A model generated the notes under the pieces. It had not been told where the DNA came from. It worked only from the letters and a program-made list of their open reading frames with translations, and did not search any database. DNA of 64,000 bases, taken from assembly GCF_024722015.1 (NCBI RefSeq), contig NZ_JANQBD010000008.1, forward strand, positions 62,001 through 126,000. The letters run 5' to 3'. Position numbers and translations under genes: made by a program. Within the stretch, counting starts at the first letter, position 1. The number at the start of each line of letters is the position of its first letter. Positions 18,421 to 26,831 of this stretch are shown here, piece after piece. Source of the DNA: Paenibacillus radicis (ex Xue et al. 2023). Lineage in GTDB: Bacteria; Bacillota; Bacilli; Paenibacillales; NBRC-103111.

Positions 18421-18515
18421 TAACCTTACTGCCCTTAGCTTAATAAAAACAAGGAGCGGCTGCCGAGACAGTACTGCTCCTTGTTTTGTTCAACTATAGT
18501 TTCCGTTAGCTTAGT
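18421..18515 (+). repeat. Intergenic element, full copy
   Basis: Left box CCTTACTGCCCTTAGCTTAA, long hairpin AAAACAAGGAGC...GCTCCTTGTTTT (18446-18487) that also makes a good terminator, right box CAACTATAGTTTCCGTTAGC. The DinB gene's stop codon TAA is the complement of TTA in this GTTAGC. Confidence 0.88.
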
Positions 18516-18958
18516 CGTTCATTCATCTGTTTGAGGTGATGTATATCGTGGTCAATAAATATCTTCAAGTAATTATCAACTGTAGATTGGCGTTTCCCGT
18601 AACCAATTGTGAACTTAACATTACTGTCGATTCCAGATATCGTTTCAATTAACAGTCTTCTATTCAGGACAAATTCCTCTATTAAAGAACCTGTTGTTGT
18701 AAAAAAACTTATGTATTCGATGGCTTCTCTATTATGTAGGTCATGATTAGGGAAAGCATTCAAGTTTGTACCATCATTCATAAATGGAACATGCTTCTCT
18801 AAAATGAACTTATCCCAATAATATAGATGGCCTATGATTTCCTTAACTGACCACTTACCTTCACTTATCGGCTCGTGAAGGCGTTGTTCATCGAATTCTT
18901 TATACTTTAGTATTTCTTCTGCTGTCTGTCCATAATTCAAAGCTGCTTTATTACTCAT
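18506..18958 (-). CDS. DinB/YfiT-like putative metalloenzyme
   Basis: A 150-residue four-helix-bundle protein. Histidines in EIIGHLYYWDKF (about 44) and HDIHHLKQM (about 138-142) are the metal ligands of the DinB_2 family, which includes bacillithiol or mycothiol S-transferases and many unknowns. ATG follows GGAGG by 7 nt. The last codons (ERLS, stop) run into the right box of the element, which supplies the stop. A second, unrelated DinB gene is at 45.1-45.6 kb. Substrate unknown. Confidence 0.8.
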   Translation of the reverse strand: MSNKAALNYGQTAEEILKYKEFDEQRLHEPISEGKWSVKEIIGHLYYWDKFILEKHVPFMNDGTNLNAFPNHDLHNREAIEYISFFTTTGSLIEEFVLNRRLLIETISGIDSNVKFTIGYGKRQSTVDNYLKIFIDHDIHHLKQMNERLS

Positions 18959-19054
18959 TTATTAACCTCCATTTCTCATTTGGTTATATGTTAATTTTAT
19001 CCATCAATTGTATATATGTAAAGAACGCTCGTTCTGTCTTTTGTTCCTTAAGTT

Positions 19055-19142
19055 AAAGTTAAACTATCACTGCCAGCTACTTCAATGAAATCAAAAAAGA
19101 ACTGCTCAGCTCCTGCGCTATAGTTCCTCGTTAGTTAAATGA
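19055..19142 (+). repeat. Intergenic element, full copy
   Basis: Left box AACTATCACTGCCAGCTACT, short hairpin around AAAGAACTGCTCAGCTCCTG, right box GCGCTATAGTTCCTCGTTAG. It lies about 75 nt 3' of a hypothetical gene. Confidence 0.8.
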
Positions 19143-19212
19143 TATAGCGATCCGACGAGAGCTTTTCGGTGCGTCGAAATTTCTCGGTAATAAAGGGCTA
19201 GACTTCTTCGAA

Positions 19213-19620
19213 TTAACTAACAAAATCGGTGTTATTAATTCTATTATATTCTTCAATTAATTCTTCATAGAGACCCTTATTTTTTCGTAACATCCATTCA
19301 AATAAAGTTTTAACGCTCTCGAAAATATCTGGTTTAACTCTGTAAGGTATTTCTCTCCGAGTAATTTCATCGTCAACTAAATGTTCATAAAACCCAACAC
19401 ATATAGCATTATTTAAATAGTTACTTCTTCGATATTGATAAAAACACCATTCTGCGAAATTATAGATCTTATCAAGATCTACATTATCGTTTTTCAAATG
19501 AGATTTAATAACCCTGCGTCTAAGTTCAAATATTAAAGAGTAAACTGTGTCATCCTTACCTACGAAACTAAATCTTATATCATAGAATAATTCTAATCCC
19601 TTTCTTCTCCAAGTACTCAT
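19213..19620 (-). CDS. Hypothetical cytosolic protein
   Basis: 135 residues, mostly helical, no signal or membrane segment. Conserved-looking features are FAEWCFYQYRRS (about 55-66), CVGFYEHLVDDE and the acidic, Asn-rich C-terminus. I think of the DUF7674 type but am not sure. ATG with AAGGA upstream. It forms its own gene-plus-element unit between the DinB and OLD units; no functional hint from neighbours. Confidence 0.55.
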   Translation of the reverse strand: MSTWRRKGLELFYDIRFSFVGKDDTVYSLIFELRRRVIKSHLKNDNVDLDKIYNFAEWCFYQYRRSNYLNNAICVGFYEHLVDDEITRREIPYRVKPDIFESVKTLFEWMLRKNKGLYEELIEEYNRINNTDFVS

Positions 19621-19727
19621 AATCGTTCATCCTTATGGTTTATTAAAGAGCTTTATTTTCGGTTTGTATTTGTTTCATAAATAATTGCTAAGTCTTTTAT
19701 ATTACTGAGGTATTCGTGAAGTAAATT

Positions 19728-19815
19728 ATACTTTCCTGCCCATTACTTTAATAAACTAAAGAGGAGCTGCCACGCGGCAAGCTCCTCCACTATCGTTATC
19801 CGTTAGCGTAACGAT
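19728..19815 (+). repeat. Intergenic element, full copy
   Basis: Left box ACTTTCCTGCCCATTACTTT, hairpin AGAGGAGCTGCC...GGCAAGCTCCTC (19759-19789), right box CACTATCGTTATCCGTTAGC. Directly followed by the copy fused to a direct repeat, with nothing coding between them. Confidence 0.88.
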
Positions 19816-19817
19816 AG

Positions 19818-19917
19818 TTTCAACACATACCTTATCTTATGTACTGAAAAAACCAGCTCCTCAATGGACTGGTTCGCAGATATTATCATTGCACTATCAT
19901 TTCCGTTGGTGATTTAT
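19818..19917 (+). repeat. 57-bp direct repeat (left) plus diverged right box
   Basis: TTCAACACATACCTTATCTT and the GAAAAAACCAG...GGACTGGTT hairpin repeat almost exactly at 21893-21950, on the other side of the OLD-type gene. A weak right box (GCACTATCATTTCCGTTGGT) follows and touches the gene's stop region. Confidence 0.8.
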
Positions 19918-19921
19918 GCTT

Positions 19922-21826
19922 TCAGTAGCTTAACTTGTCAGAACCAATATCATCCTGCGTAATTTCATCTGCTGCTGCAACTAAATCTGAACTCGTAAAA
20001 GCAGAAACAAACTCCTCTAATTGATCAATGCTTGTCCATTGAAGTGCCCCGTGAGGTGGCTCCTTGCTGTGATCAAGTAGAGCCTCAAGAAGCAACTCAA
20101 CTTTTTTGAATGCACTGCTGTTTTGCTGAAGGTTCAAAATTGCGTTATAAGGTTTCTCATTACTTACTTCTTCCCCAAAATAAGCCTTCTCAAAATTCCC
20201 CAACGAAGATAAAAGCCTTACTTTTGAAGACTCCGGTCGATCAGTAACAACTTTGTATATCTTCTCATTAAGAGCCCAAGCTGGATTTTTAATTTGTTTA
20301 CCTTTTCGCATTGTAATTGGGGTATCACTATCATGTAAAACGGAATAACTGGAACCGAAATGATTAAGTATTTTAATCAGAGATACAATAGTCGCCTTAC
20401 CTCTTGCCCTAATAATATGTACATCTTTATACATCCCCAGTTTTGAAGCAATTACATGTTTTAACGCTGTATACTCAGTATCACCCTCAACGATTATACA
20501 GCGCCCTCCAAAAAAGAACTCTGCAACATATGGATCAAATATATTCAGCAGCTTTAAGCGTGCTCGATCTTCATTGTCTAATTTTGCTCTTTCTGGACGA
20601 AACACAGTTGTTCCTGAAATATCACCATTTTTTTGTTCAACTCTTATTATTGTCGTGTTATCTCGAGAGACGTCAATAAAAGCAGGCGAGTGTGTTGTTA
20701 CCATAACTTGCCAATTACCTGCGTTTGGTAAATCATATAATACACGACATGCTTCCCTTACTGCATTTGGATGAAGGCATAATTCTGGTTCATCTAGCAA
20801 AAGAACATGAGGTCGAATTGCCCCATTCTCAGGTAATTCTTTCTTTGTACCTTTTTTTATTGGTTTTGCTAAGTTAGATTCTGCAATCATTCTTAGGGCA
20901 CTCCATAATAATGTACGTCGTGCTCCACTTCCTTGACGATCTAGTGTGCTTAAATAGCCGCTATTAGCATAGCCCATTTTCAGCTGTGCGTTGCTAAGTT
21001 TATTAAATAAATTAAGGTCATTTTCCGCATCTTCCTCAGTTCGAGGATCAAATTTAACTATGTAACCAGGAAAAACCTCATTCAGTAATTCTGAGACCTG
21101 TTGTTCTATTTTCTCAATATGAATGTTAGATTCAACAACCACTTGCTGTCTTAAAGTTGTTATCGTTCTTAGAAGTTGTTTGTACTGAGATTCTTCCTCA
21201 GACTGTTCTTGAACATTTTTCACTCTCTCTTTAATAACATCCGACAGCAATTTAACAATAGCATCCGCTTGCAATTTTGGATCTGAAAATGCATCAACAC
21301 GATGCGGTTTAGGGCGATAGGAATTGGCTATGTTCGCAGCTCCCCAAGGAACACCATCATCAGCCCACACGCTCTTATTTATATCGTATCCCTGCCGCTT
21401 AGGAGCACCAGGTGAAGCCCATATCCATTTCTCAATCACTACCTTCTCATGTGTAATGGGATCTATCGAAATCCATCTTGATCCAGGTGCATTATCATGA
21501 ACAACTGTGTGCAGTTCTATCTCGGGTAAAGCATCACTTTTGACATTACCACCTGGGAAATCTTCCAGCAATAGTATAGCTTCATTAGAGCCTTCCGACA
21601 TCGCAACTTCGTATGCGCGTAGGATAGAACTCTTACCCACGTTGTTTGGACCAACTAGAACCACTATCTTATCCAACTCAACTGTAACAGGCTTATTACC
21701 TATCGCTCGAAAATTTCTAATAATTAATTGCTTAAGGCGTGGTCGTGCAGTAACAACTTCTTCTAAAATACCCATCTGATTGTTAATATCTAGCACCCCC
21801 ATTTTATGGAATGTTCTCTTTACCAT
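19922..21826 (-). CDS. OLD-family ATPase with TOPRIM nuclease domain
   Basis: 634 residues. An ABC/AAA-type ATPase (Walker A GPNNVGKSS at 59-67; signature-like GSGARRTLLWSAL near 300; Walker B HVLLLDEPELCLHP near 340; His switch MVTTHSPAF) is followed by a TOPRIM domain (IIVEGDTE near 445 and LHDSDTP near 500), the layout of overcoming-lysogenization-defect nucleases. Family members act in phage defence or DNA repair. No UvrD-like helicase is adjacent, so it is not a Gabija pair. The start is uncertain: ATG 21826 has a poor ribosome site. A better GGAG serves an 11-codon leader that ends 2 nt before the internal ATG of codon 9. 57-bp direct repeats flank the gene, suggesting acquisition as a unit. 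Confidence 0.85.
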   Translation of the reverse strand: MVKRTFHKMGVLDINNQMGILEEVVTARPRLKQLIIRNFRAIGNKPVTVELDKIVVLVGPNNVGKSSILRAYEVAMSEGSNEAILLLEDFPGGNVKSDALPEIELHTVVHDNAPGSRWISIDPITHEKVVIEKWIWASPGAPKRQGYDINKSVWADDGVPWGAANIANSYRPKPHRVDAFSDPKLQADAIVKLLSDVIKERVKNVQEQSEEESQYKQLLRTITTLRQQVVVESNIHIEKIEQQVSELLNEVFPGYIVKFDPRTEEDAENDLNLFNKLSNAQLKMGYANSGYLSTLDRQGSGARRTLLWSALRMIAESNLAKPIKKGTKKELPENGAIRPHVLLLDEPELCLHPNAVREACRVLYDLPNAGNWQVMVTTHSPAFIDVSRDNTTIIRVEQKNGDISGTTVFRPERAKLDNEDRARLKLLNIFDPYVAEFFFGGRCIIVEGDTEYTALKHVIASKLGMYKDVHIIRARGKATIVSLIKILNHFGSSYSVLHDSDTPITMRKGKQIKNPAWALNEKIYKVVTDRPESSKVRLLSSLGNFEKAYFGEEVSNEKPYNAILNLQQNSSAFKKVELLLEALLDHSKEPPHGALQWTSIDQLEEFVSAFTSSDLVAAADEITQDDIGSDKLSY

Positions 21827-21892
21827 TATAATCCAACATTCTTTTACTTGTCTCCTTTATATGGAAGTAAACATTATTACTCATAACGAGAG

Positions 21893-21980
21893 ATTCAACA
21901 CATAACTTATCTTATGTATCGAAAAAACCAGTCCTTTAAAAGGACTGGTTTGCCGAGCTATCGTACCCGTTAGCGCAATT
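21893..21980 (+). repeat. 57-bp direct repeat (right) plus intergenic element right half
   Basis: TTCAACACATAACTTATCTT, hairpin AACCAGTCC tttaaa GGACTGGTT (21927-21951), then right box GAGCTATCGTACCCGTTAGC. The stop codon TAA of the small membrane ORF is the complement of the TTA in this right box. Confidence 0.85.
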
Positions 21981-22194
21981 GCCCTACCTTTACTTTATGC
22001 CAAGAAAGTTGTTTTTCTAAGAAACCCCATAAGTAGCCCACTAGAATCACAACCACTACATGAATTAAAGGCAATAGCGGTATCCATACAAAGGCAGCCG
22101 ATTGATTTTGGACGGCTGCTTCATGTTTGTATTGCAGTATGGTCTCCGTTTGAATTCCCGTAAAATAAATAATTATTTCTGGGGGACGTAACAC
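21970..22194 (-). CDS. Small single-span membrane protein, possibly a fragment
   Basis: A 74-codon frame from GTG 22194 with one strong hydrophobic helix (about 35-59; WIPLLPLIHVVVVILVGYLW) and a basic C-terminus KQLSWHKVKVGQLR. The stop lies inside the right box of the element. The ribosome site is weak (AGGTG close to the start) and no internal Met exists, so it may be the tail of a longer lost gene. It follows the broken TipA gene by about 50 nt with no element between. Family not recognised. Confidence 0.45.
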   Translation of the reverse strand: MLRPPEIIIYFTGIQTETILQYKHEAAVQNQSAAFVWIPLLPLIHVVVVILVGYLWGFLEKQLSWHKVKVGQLR

Positions 22195-22247
22195 CTAGGT
22201 GGGCTACAGACTGGTTTTTGAGAGTTGCCGTTCGGATGCACTTGCTA

Positions 22248-23051
22248 TCAATATTCAGCGGACTGCTTGTACATTATGATACACGCTTGTTTGATGAATT
22301 CCCGCTCTTCCATGGACAGCGTGTACATCTGTGGCTTCATATCGTCGGGCAGCGTGTTGAAACTACCCAGGCCTGTTTCATTCCTTTAAGGATTTCTGGG
22401 TCTCCCTGCGATCGGCGCGCGTTTATCCGTTAGGGACCGTGCTAGGCTTTGAGATTCCGGGCTACCCGGATCGGCATCGGTTGCCACGAGCCGCTTGAGC
22501 TCAGCCCTGAACTGGGTATATTGGAGATGTGATTCTTCGACGAACTCCTGGCCCGCTAGCTTCTTCAATGCCTCCCGTGAATATGAATTTACTGCCAGAT
22601 TGCGCATCGTCTTCCGTTCGTCGGGGGTCAAATATTTATTGACCCATTCCGGTCTCAATTTCATCTGCATAACCTCCATTATTTTGACGATTGAGTAGTA
22701 GTCGACCTCGCCGCCCTCCACCATCTTCTCTGTTTCCTGGATCGCGTGTATGATGGAGTCGAGCTGCGCACGTTTTTCCAACAGCATATCTTTTTGTGTT
22801 TGCAAAGCGGCTGGAAATTGCTGTGGTCCTGTTTGAATCAGGTTCTTGATTTGGATGAGAGAGAAGCCGAGATACTTCAGAGCCAGGATGTGTTGCATCT
22901 TGACCAGATCCTCGTTGGAATACAATCGATAGCCAGCCTGTGTATACTCCGAAGGGGAAAGAACGCCTTTCTTATCGTAATATTGAAGCGTACGAACAGT
23001 ATCGGACGTTTTTTTGGCAAATTCGTTCGTATGGTAATAGCCTTGATCCAA
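22248..23051 (-). pseudogene. MerR/TipA-like regulator, frameshifted
   Basis: Starts at TTG 23051, 7 nt after GGAGG. The first 215 or so codons encode a MerR winged helix (HTNEFAKKTSDTVRTLQYYD), a coiled coil, and most of a TipAS antibiotic-recognition domain (LRPEWVNKYLTPDE; DADPGSPESQ). The frame then stops at 22386, but homologous-looking coding continues in other frames: GDPEILKGMKQAW, then FNTLPDDMKPQMYTLSMEER to QSAEY, stop at 22248. At least two frameshifts (near 22395 and 22370) have removed the domain's C-terminus. If expressed, the truncated protein could still bind DNA. Family role: drug-responsive activation. Confidence 0.8.
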
Positions 23052-23164
23052 GCCACATCCTCCTTTCCACATCAATTTATAGTATGACGCTGCGTCGTAC
23101 TCAAGCTTTTTTAATATTTGTTCTGCATCGCATACTATACTTTCTGCATAAATGTGAGGTTCTC

Positions 23165-23262
23165 ATGTTCTTGCCCGTTGCTTTGGAGAAGAACATATAT
23201 CATTAAAGAAAAGAAATCCGCGAATTCCGCGGATCAGCTAAGATATATGTTCTTGTCCTAGA
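23165..23262. repeat. GACAAGAAC-type hairpin element, copy B
   Basis: Outer ATGTTCTTGCCC (23165), AGAACATATATC (23190) pairing with GATATATGTTCT (23241-23252), central ATCCGCGaattcCGCGGAT hairpin, end TTCTTGTCC. Lies upstream of the broken TipA gene. The space 23052-23404 holds only this and an element right box. Confidence 0.65.
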
Positions 23263-23269
23263 CAATTCG

Positions 23270-23312
23270 AGGTCTTTATTAAGCTATCGTTCTCCGTGAG
23301 TTGAGTGGCTTA
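23270..23312 (+). repeat. Intergenic element, right box
   Basis: GGTCTTTATTAAGCTATCGT then TCTCCGTGAGTTGAGTGG. It lies about 90 nt 3' of the small hypothetical gene at 23.4 kb; the hairpin half seems replaced by repeat copy B. Confidence 0.7.
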
Positions 23313-23404
23313 ACAACTCCAGAATCGATTAAAAAAGGCTTCAGTTAGTTTTTGTTCAATAAGGTGAACTAAGGTTGCTCCTAACGCTTCGTTTACAATA
23401 TGAG

Positions 23405-23770
23405 TTATTTAGTGGAAAGATCGTCAATCGCTTGGACAGCTAGTTCCAACGCTTTAATTCTTCTTTCTAAAAGCGTTCTTTGGGGGCTATCAGCCTTTGA
23501 CTTAGCATAACTGTTTTCAATTGATGGAAATAAACCAGTAATAACATTGCGAGCTTCTGCTAAATCTTCCTGTGTGTAATAATGGGGTCTTTGATTCCAA
23601 ATGTTTTCTAGCATGGCTAAGCCGATGGAAACAGCTTTGAGTCGTTTCTTTACTAGAGTAGTATTTGCGCCATTTTGAGTCATCTGGGACAAGGCATTCT
23701 CGAGTTTACTTATTGTCGATTGTAAAGATTTTATTGATTCAAATTTATCTACATTTAATACATTTTCCAT
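23405..23770 (-). CDS. Hypothetical all-helical protein
   Basis: 121 residues, strongly helical with heptad-like leucines (SLQSTISKLENALSQM; LLERRIKALELAVQAIDDL) and no signal peptide. It has the look of a small structural or regulatory coiled-coil protein. ATG with AAGGA 10 nt upstream. I do not recognise a family. Stands alone between element copies. Confidence 0.6.
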   Translation of the reverse strand: MENVLNVDKFESIKSLQSTISKLENALSQMTQNGANTTLVKKRLKAVSIGLAMLENIWNQRPHYYTQEDLAEARNVITGLFPSIENSYAKSKADSPQRTLLERRIKALELAVQAIDDLSTK

Positions 23771-24071
23771 GTTAGTACTGTCCTTTCTTAGTTTCTGTAT
23801 TATTTTGTTTGATACTTGATAAAATCTTTAAGAACCTGATTTCACTCGCAATGTTGTATCATAATGTGGGAATTGTCATACTTCGAATAGGGCGGCTAGC
23901 GATCTCCGTTATCTCAATCCACCTTTAACCAAATCTATGTTGAAGTAAATACAGAATTCGTAACCAACAGACTTGCATTATTATCTAATGCAGGACGATT
24001 GTTAATAGTAGAACATTGAGATGACAAAAAGTGAAAGTAATGCTGGTTCTGCACGTTCCATCTATGACGCT

Positions 24072-24110
24072 GTTATTGTTGAACTAACCTGCCAGTTAGC
24101 TTAATGCCTC
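24072..24110 (+). repeat. Intergenic element, left box only
   Basis: TTGTTGAACTAACCTGCCAG followed by TTAGCTTAATGCC: a near-consensus left box that can fold on itself (GAACTAAC with GTTAGCTT). No GC-rich hairpin follows. Confidence 0.7.
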
Positions 24111-24180
24111 AGCCAATCTAATATTTTATTTTCTCACTCAGCAACAATATTTTCAATTAACATGTGCAACTATAATTAGC

Positions 24181-24240
24181 GACAATGTAGGTTGAATTTG
24201 TGTCACTAGTCGACAATGTAGGTTGCATTTCAAATGACAC
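24181..24240. repeat. Short tandem repeat, possible transposon end
   Basis: GACAATGTAGGTTGAATTTG (24181) recurs as GACAATGTAGGTTGCATTTC 32 nt later, next to TGTGTCACTAG and AATGACACAAAT in inverted arrangement. Repeated inner motifs near a TGACAC end are typical of transposons that encode a DDE transposase, but no transposase is present. The rest of 23771-24383 has no gene. Confidence 0.4.
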
Positions 24241-24383
24241 AAATCTCCTACATAAAAAATAAAAAGCCTGATTCCTCAAGCTTTTCTTCCATATGTTATG
24301 TAGGCACATTGTGTCATTGGAGGAGGCAACTGTTTTTCTATCAGATTGAGATGGATTTATAATATTAGATGACTTAGTTGATT

Positions 24384-26210
24384 CTATTTCTTTAAATGAT
24401 ACGGTACAGTAGTTACAATTACATCTCTCCGATATAGCAAGTGTGTACGAATCAGTAAACTGGATTGGTTATGCAGGATATTATGCCAGCCTTTTTTAGG
24501 AATAAATTGCGGAATAATAACCGTAACCTGATAGCTCGACTCATTCGCTTTACGTTGAACGGTATCAATAAACTTGGTCAGTGGCTGGATAATACTTCTG
24601 TAAGGAGAGTGGAGTGTCACCAGTCTCACATCAGGTTGCCACTTGTTCCACTTTTCTTCAAACGCCGCTTCATCCTCTCTTTCAAACGGGACGTATACTG
24701 CAATAATCTGGTGGGGTGAAAGAGATTTTGCATAGTTTAATGAGTACTCCACCACATGAGTAATTCCCGCCACAGGAAGAATGATTACATTTCCCTCAAT
24801 CGGCACAGCAGGCTCACAGGTTGCAAGTCTCAATTGGTCGCTAACTGCTTCATAATGCTTTCTAATTCTATGAAAGAGATAAATGATTAAAGGCAAGAAA
24901 ACTAATACAGACCAAACCTGTGAGAACTTGGTTAAAAAGAACATAATGGTGACGATAAAGCTGATCCCAGCACCTGTTGTGTTAATAATGAGTTTGGCAA
25001 CCCAGCCTTTTGGTCTTTCACGTATCCATTTTACAACCATTCCTGTTTGGGAGAGGGTAAATGGGATAAACACACCTACAGCATAAAGCGGGATGAGTTG
25101 TTCCGTCCGTCCTTCAAAAACAATAATTAAGACGATTGAAAGAATCCCAAGAATGATGATCCCATTGGAGTATCCCAGTCGGTCCCCTCGAACCGTGAAC
25201 ATTCTAGGTATAAACTTATCTTTTGCAAGATTCACGGCAAGTAAGGGGAAAGCAGAATACCCAGTGTTAGCAGCAAGGATTAAGATCAATGCCGTTGTTC
25301 CTTGAATGAAGAAGTACATAAAGTTCCTTCCAAACGTCTGTTCAGCTATTTGGGAGACAACTGTTACCTCGGATCTCGGAGAAATTCCATAATAATAAGC
25401 CAAGTATACAATTCCGGAAAATAACAAAGCCAATAAAGTACCCATCGCAATTAACGTTTTAGCAGCATTATTAGGAGCAGGGTTTTTAAAGTTCGGAATG
25501 GCATTCGAGATGGCCTCAACTCCTGTTAAAGCAGAACTACCTGAGGCAAAAGCTCTTAGAAGTAGAAACAAGCTGATTCCAACCACTGGTGTACCGATTG
25601 GTGTATGTAAAGCAGGTGAAACATGTCCTGTGAGGATGTTGTAAATACCCACGCTAATTAGAATAAATAAAGCTAAAACAAATAAATAAACCGGATAGGC
25701 TAATATAGAAGCAGACTCCGTTACGCCTCTTAAGTTCAAGATTGTAATAAACAAGACAAATATACTAGCAATGACTACATTATGAGCATGTAAACTAGGA
25801 AATGCAGACGTAATAGCATCCGTGCCGGCAGACACACTTACTGCTACCGTTAAGATGTAGTCTACCAACAAGGAGCCTCCGGCGATCAGCCCAGGATATA
25901 TACCCAGATTTTCCTTCGATACCACATACGCCCCACCACCGTGAGGATAAGCGAAAATAATTTGCCGGTAAGATAAAATAAGAGCTAATAACAGAATTAA
26001 TACTCCAAAGGCAATTGGCATGGAATACCAAAATGCTACGGCACTAACGGTTACTAAGACTAATAATATTTGCTCTGGGCCATAAGCAACTGAAGATAAG
26101 GCATCTGAAGAAAGGATGGCTAAAGCTTTAGTTTTATTAAGTTTTTGTTCCCCTAATTCATTTGATTTTAACGGTCGGCCAATTAAAAATCTCTTTAGAG
26201 CAGATAACAC
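24384..26210 (-). CDS. kimA: KimA-type high-affinity potassium importer
   Basis: 608 residues, 12 predicted membrane helices in an APC-fold transporter, plus a cytosolic tail of about 150 residues (EPAVPIEGNVIILPVAGITH...) that ends in basic residues. N-terminal KALAILSSDALSSVAYGPEQ and HGGGAYVVSKENLG are diagnostic of the YdaO/KimA group; length equals that of Bacillus YdaO. Start GTG 26210 after GGTGGTG. In Bacillus, KimA imports K+ with protons and is shut off by c-di-AMP both at protein and RNA level; the ydaO riboswitch just upstream supports the assignment. Confidence 0.92.
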   Translation of the reverse strand: MLSALKRFLIGRPLKSNELGEQKLNKTKALAILSSDALSSVAYGPEQILLVLVTVSAVAFWYSMPIAFGVLILLLALILSYRQIIFAYPHGGGAYVVSKENLGIYPGLIAGGSLLVDYILTVAVSVSAGTDAITSAFPSLHAHNVVIASIFVLFITILNLRGVTESASILAYPVYLFVLALFILISVGIYNILTGHVSPALHTPIGTPVVGISLFLLLRAFASGSSALTGVEAISNAIPNFKNPAPNNAAKTLIAMGTLLALLFSGIVYLAYYYGISPRSEVTVVSQIAEQTFGRNFMYFFIQGTTALILILAANTGYSAFPLLAVNLAKDKFIPRMFTVRGDRLGYSNGIIILGILSIVLIIVFEGRTEQLIPLYAVGVFIPFTLSQTGMVVKWIRERPKGWVAKLIINTTGAGISFIVTIMFFLTKFSQVWSVLVFLPLIIYLFHRIRKHYEAVSDQLRLATCEPAVPIEGNVIILPVAGITHVVEYSLNYAKSLSPHQIIAVYVPFEREDEAAFEEKWNKWQPDVRLVTLHSPYRSIIQPLTKFIDTVQRKANESSYQVTVIIPQFIPKKGWHNILHNQSSLLIRTHLLYRRDVIVTTVPYHLKK

Positions 26211-26275
26211 TCGTGTTCACCACCATTTCACACCCTATTCGCGGGCTCTTTCATTAAGATTGATAATTGTAAACA

Positions 26276-26309
26276 ACAAAAAACACAGGTGCATGCAGCC
26301 CTGTGGTCA
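26276..26309 (-). terminator. Riboswitch expression-platform terminator
   Basis: Minus strand CACAGGG, loop CTGCATGCA, CCTGTG and T6. It sits between the c-di-AMP aptamer and the kimA start, so ligand-bound RNA would end here. Confidence 0.85.
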
Positions 26310-26329
26310 CTAGGATCAGAAGCTTCACC

Positions 26330-26505
26330 CTCCACTCTCCATTTACGCTTACGAAGTTAGCTGTCGGATTCGGGCGTTGAGAGTCGCCCTACCAGGATTA
26401 ATAATCCTTGGATTCACCCCAAGTGAGCAGACAACAGTTTTTACAACTGGCATCCCTACACCTGTTTGGTTCCCCCGCTTTTCATTTACTGAAAACTCAG
26501 CGATA
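26330..26505 (-). ncRNA. c-di-AMP riboswitch (ydaO-yuaA class)
   Basis: On the minus strand the aptamer has the class-defining pieces in order: CGCTGAGTTTT, GCGGGGGAACC, GGGGTGAATCC, AGGGCGACTCTCAACGCCCG, AATCCGACAGCTAACTTCGT, AAGCGTAAATGGAGAG. It precedes kimA by about 120 nt with a terminator between. The class turns genes off when c-di-AMP (signalling high potassium) binds. One of the firmest calls in the window. Confidence 0.95.
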
Positions 26506-26784
26506 TTAGAATTGGAAACTATATTTAGTTATAGATACAAGAATGAATAATACTCCTTTTGTCAGTGACTGTAAAATTTAAATATGGATTGAAAAAGGTG
26601 GATTATCTTATATTTACCACATGTAAGCGATTACTTGGTGTTCAAGGTTCTATAAGCTCACTTTATCGCGTTCTTTCTTCAACTATCATAAATCTTTTAA
26701 TAAAAAGGTTAACTATTTACTCAAGTTCTACAATTGTCGAAGTACTGAAGGAAGAAGTAGCTTCCTAAGTACGTCCATTGCTCT

Positions 26785-26812
26785 CTCGTTATCCGTTAGT
26801 TAAGTGAGCTAC
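26785..26812 (+). repeat. Intergenic element, right box
   Basis: CTCGTTATCCGTTAGTTAAG lies next to the stop of a gene remnant on the minus strand. No hairpin half is recognisable. The stretch 26521-26784 upstream has no supported gene. Confidence 0.6.
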
Positions 26813-26831
26813 ACTTTTACTTTTGATACGA

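Noticed and set aside
19922..21826. Gabija (GajA/GajB) defence system
   Set aside because: The ATPase-TOPRIM gene fits GajA-like proteins in outline, but no UvrD-like helicase gene is next to it on either side.
22420..22436. TTATCCGTTAGGG inside the broken TipA gene as an element insertion
   Set aside because: The same bases encode a plausible Leu-Thr-Asp-Lys stretch in frame, and no hairpin or second box is present.
26338..26365. AAGTTAGCTGTCGG resembling an element box
   Set aside because: It is part of the conserved ydaO aptamer (ACAGCTAAC block), not a copy of the repeat.
26559..26768. 69-codon plus-strand frame between the riboswitch and the lipase
   Set aside because: No ribosome binding site, and an Ile/Leu/Ser-rich translation without family features.
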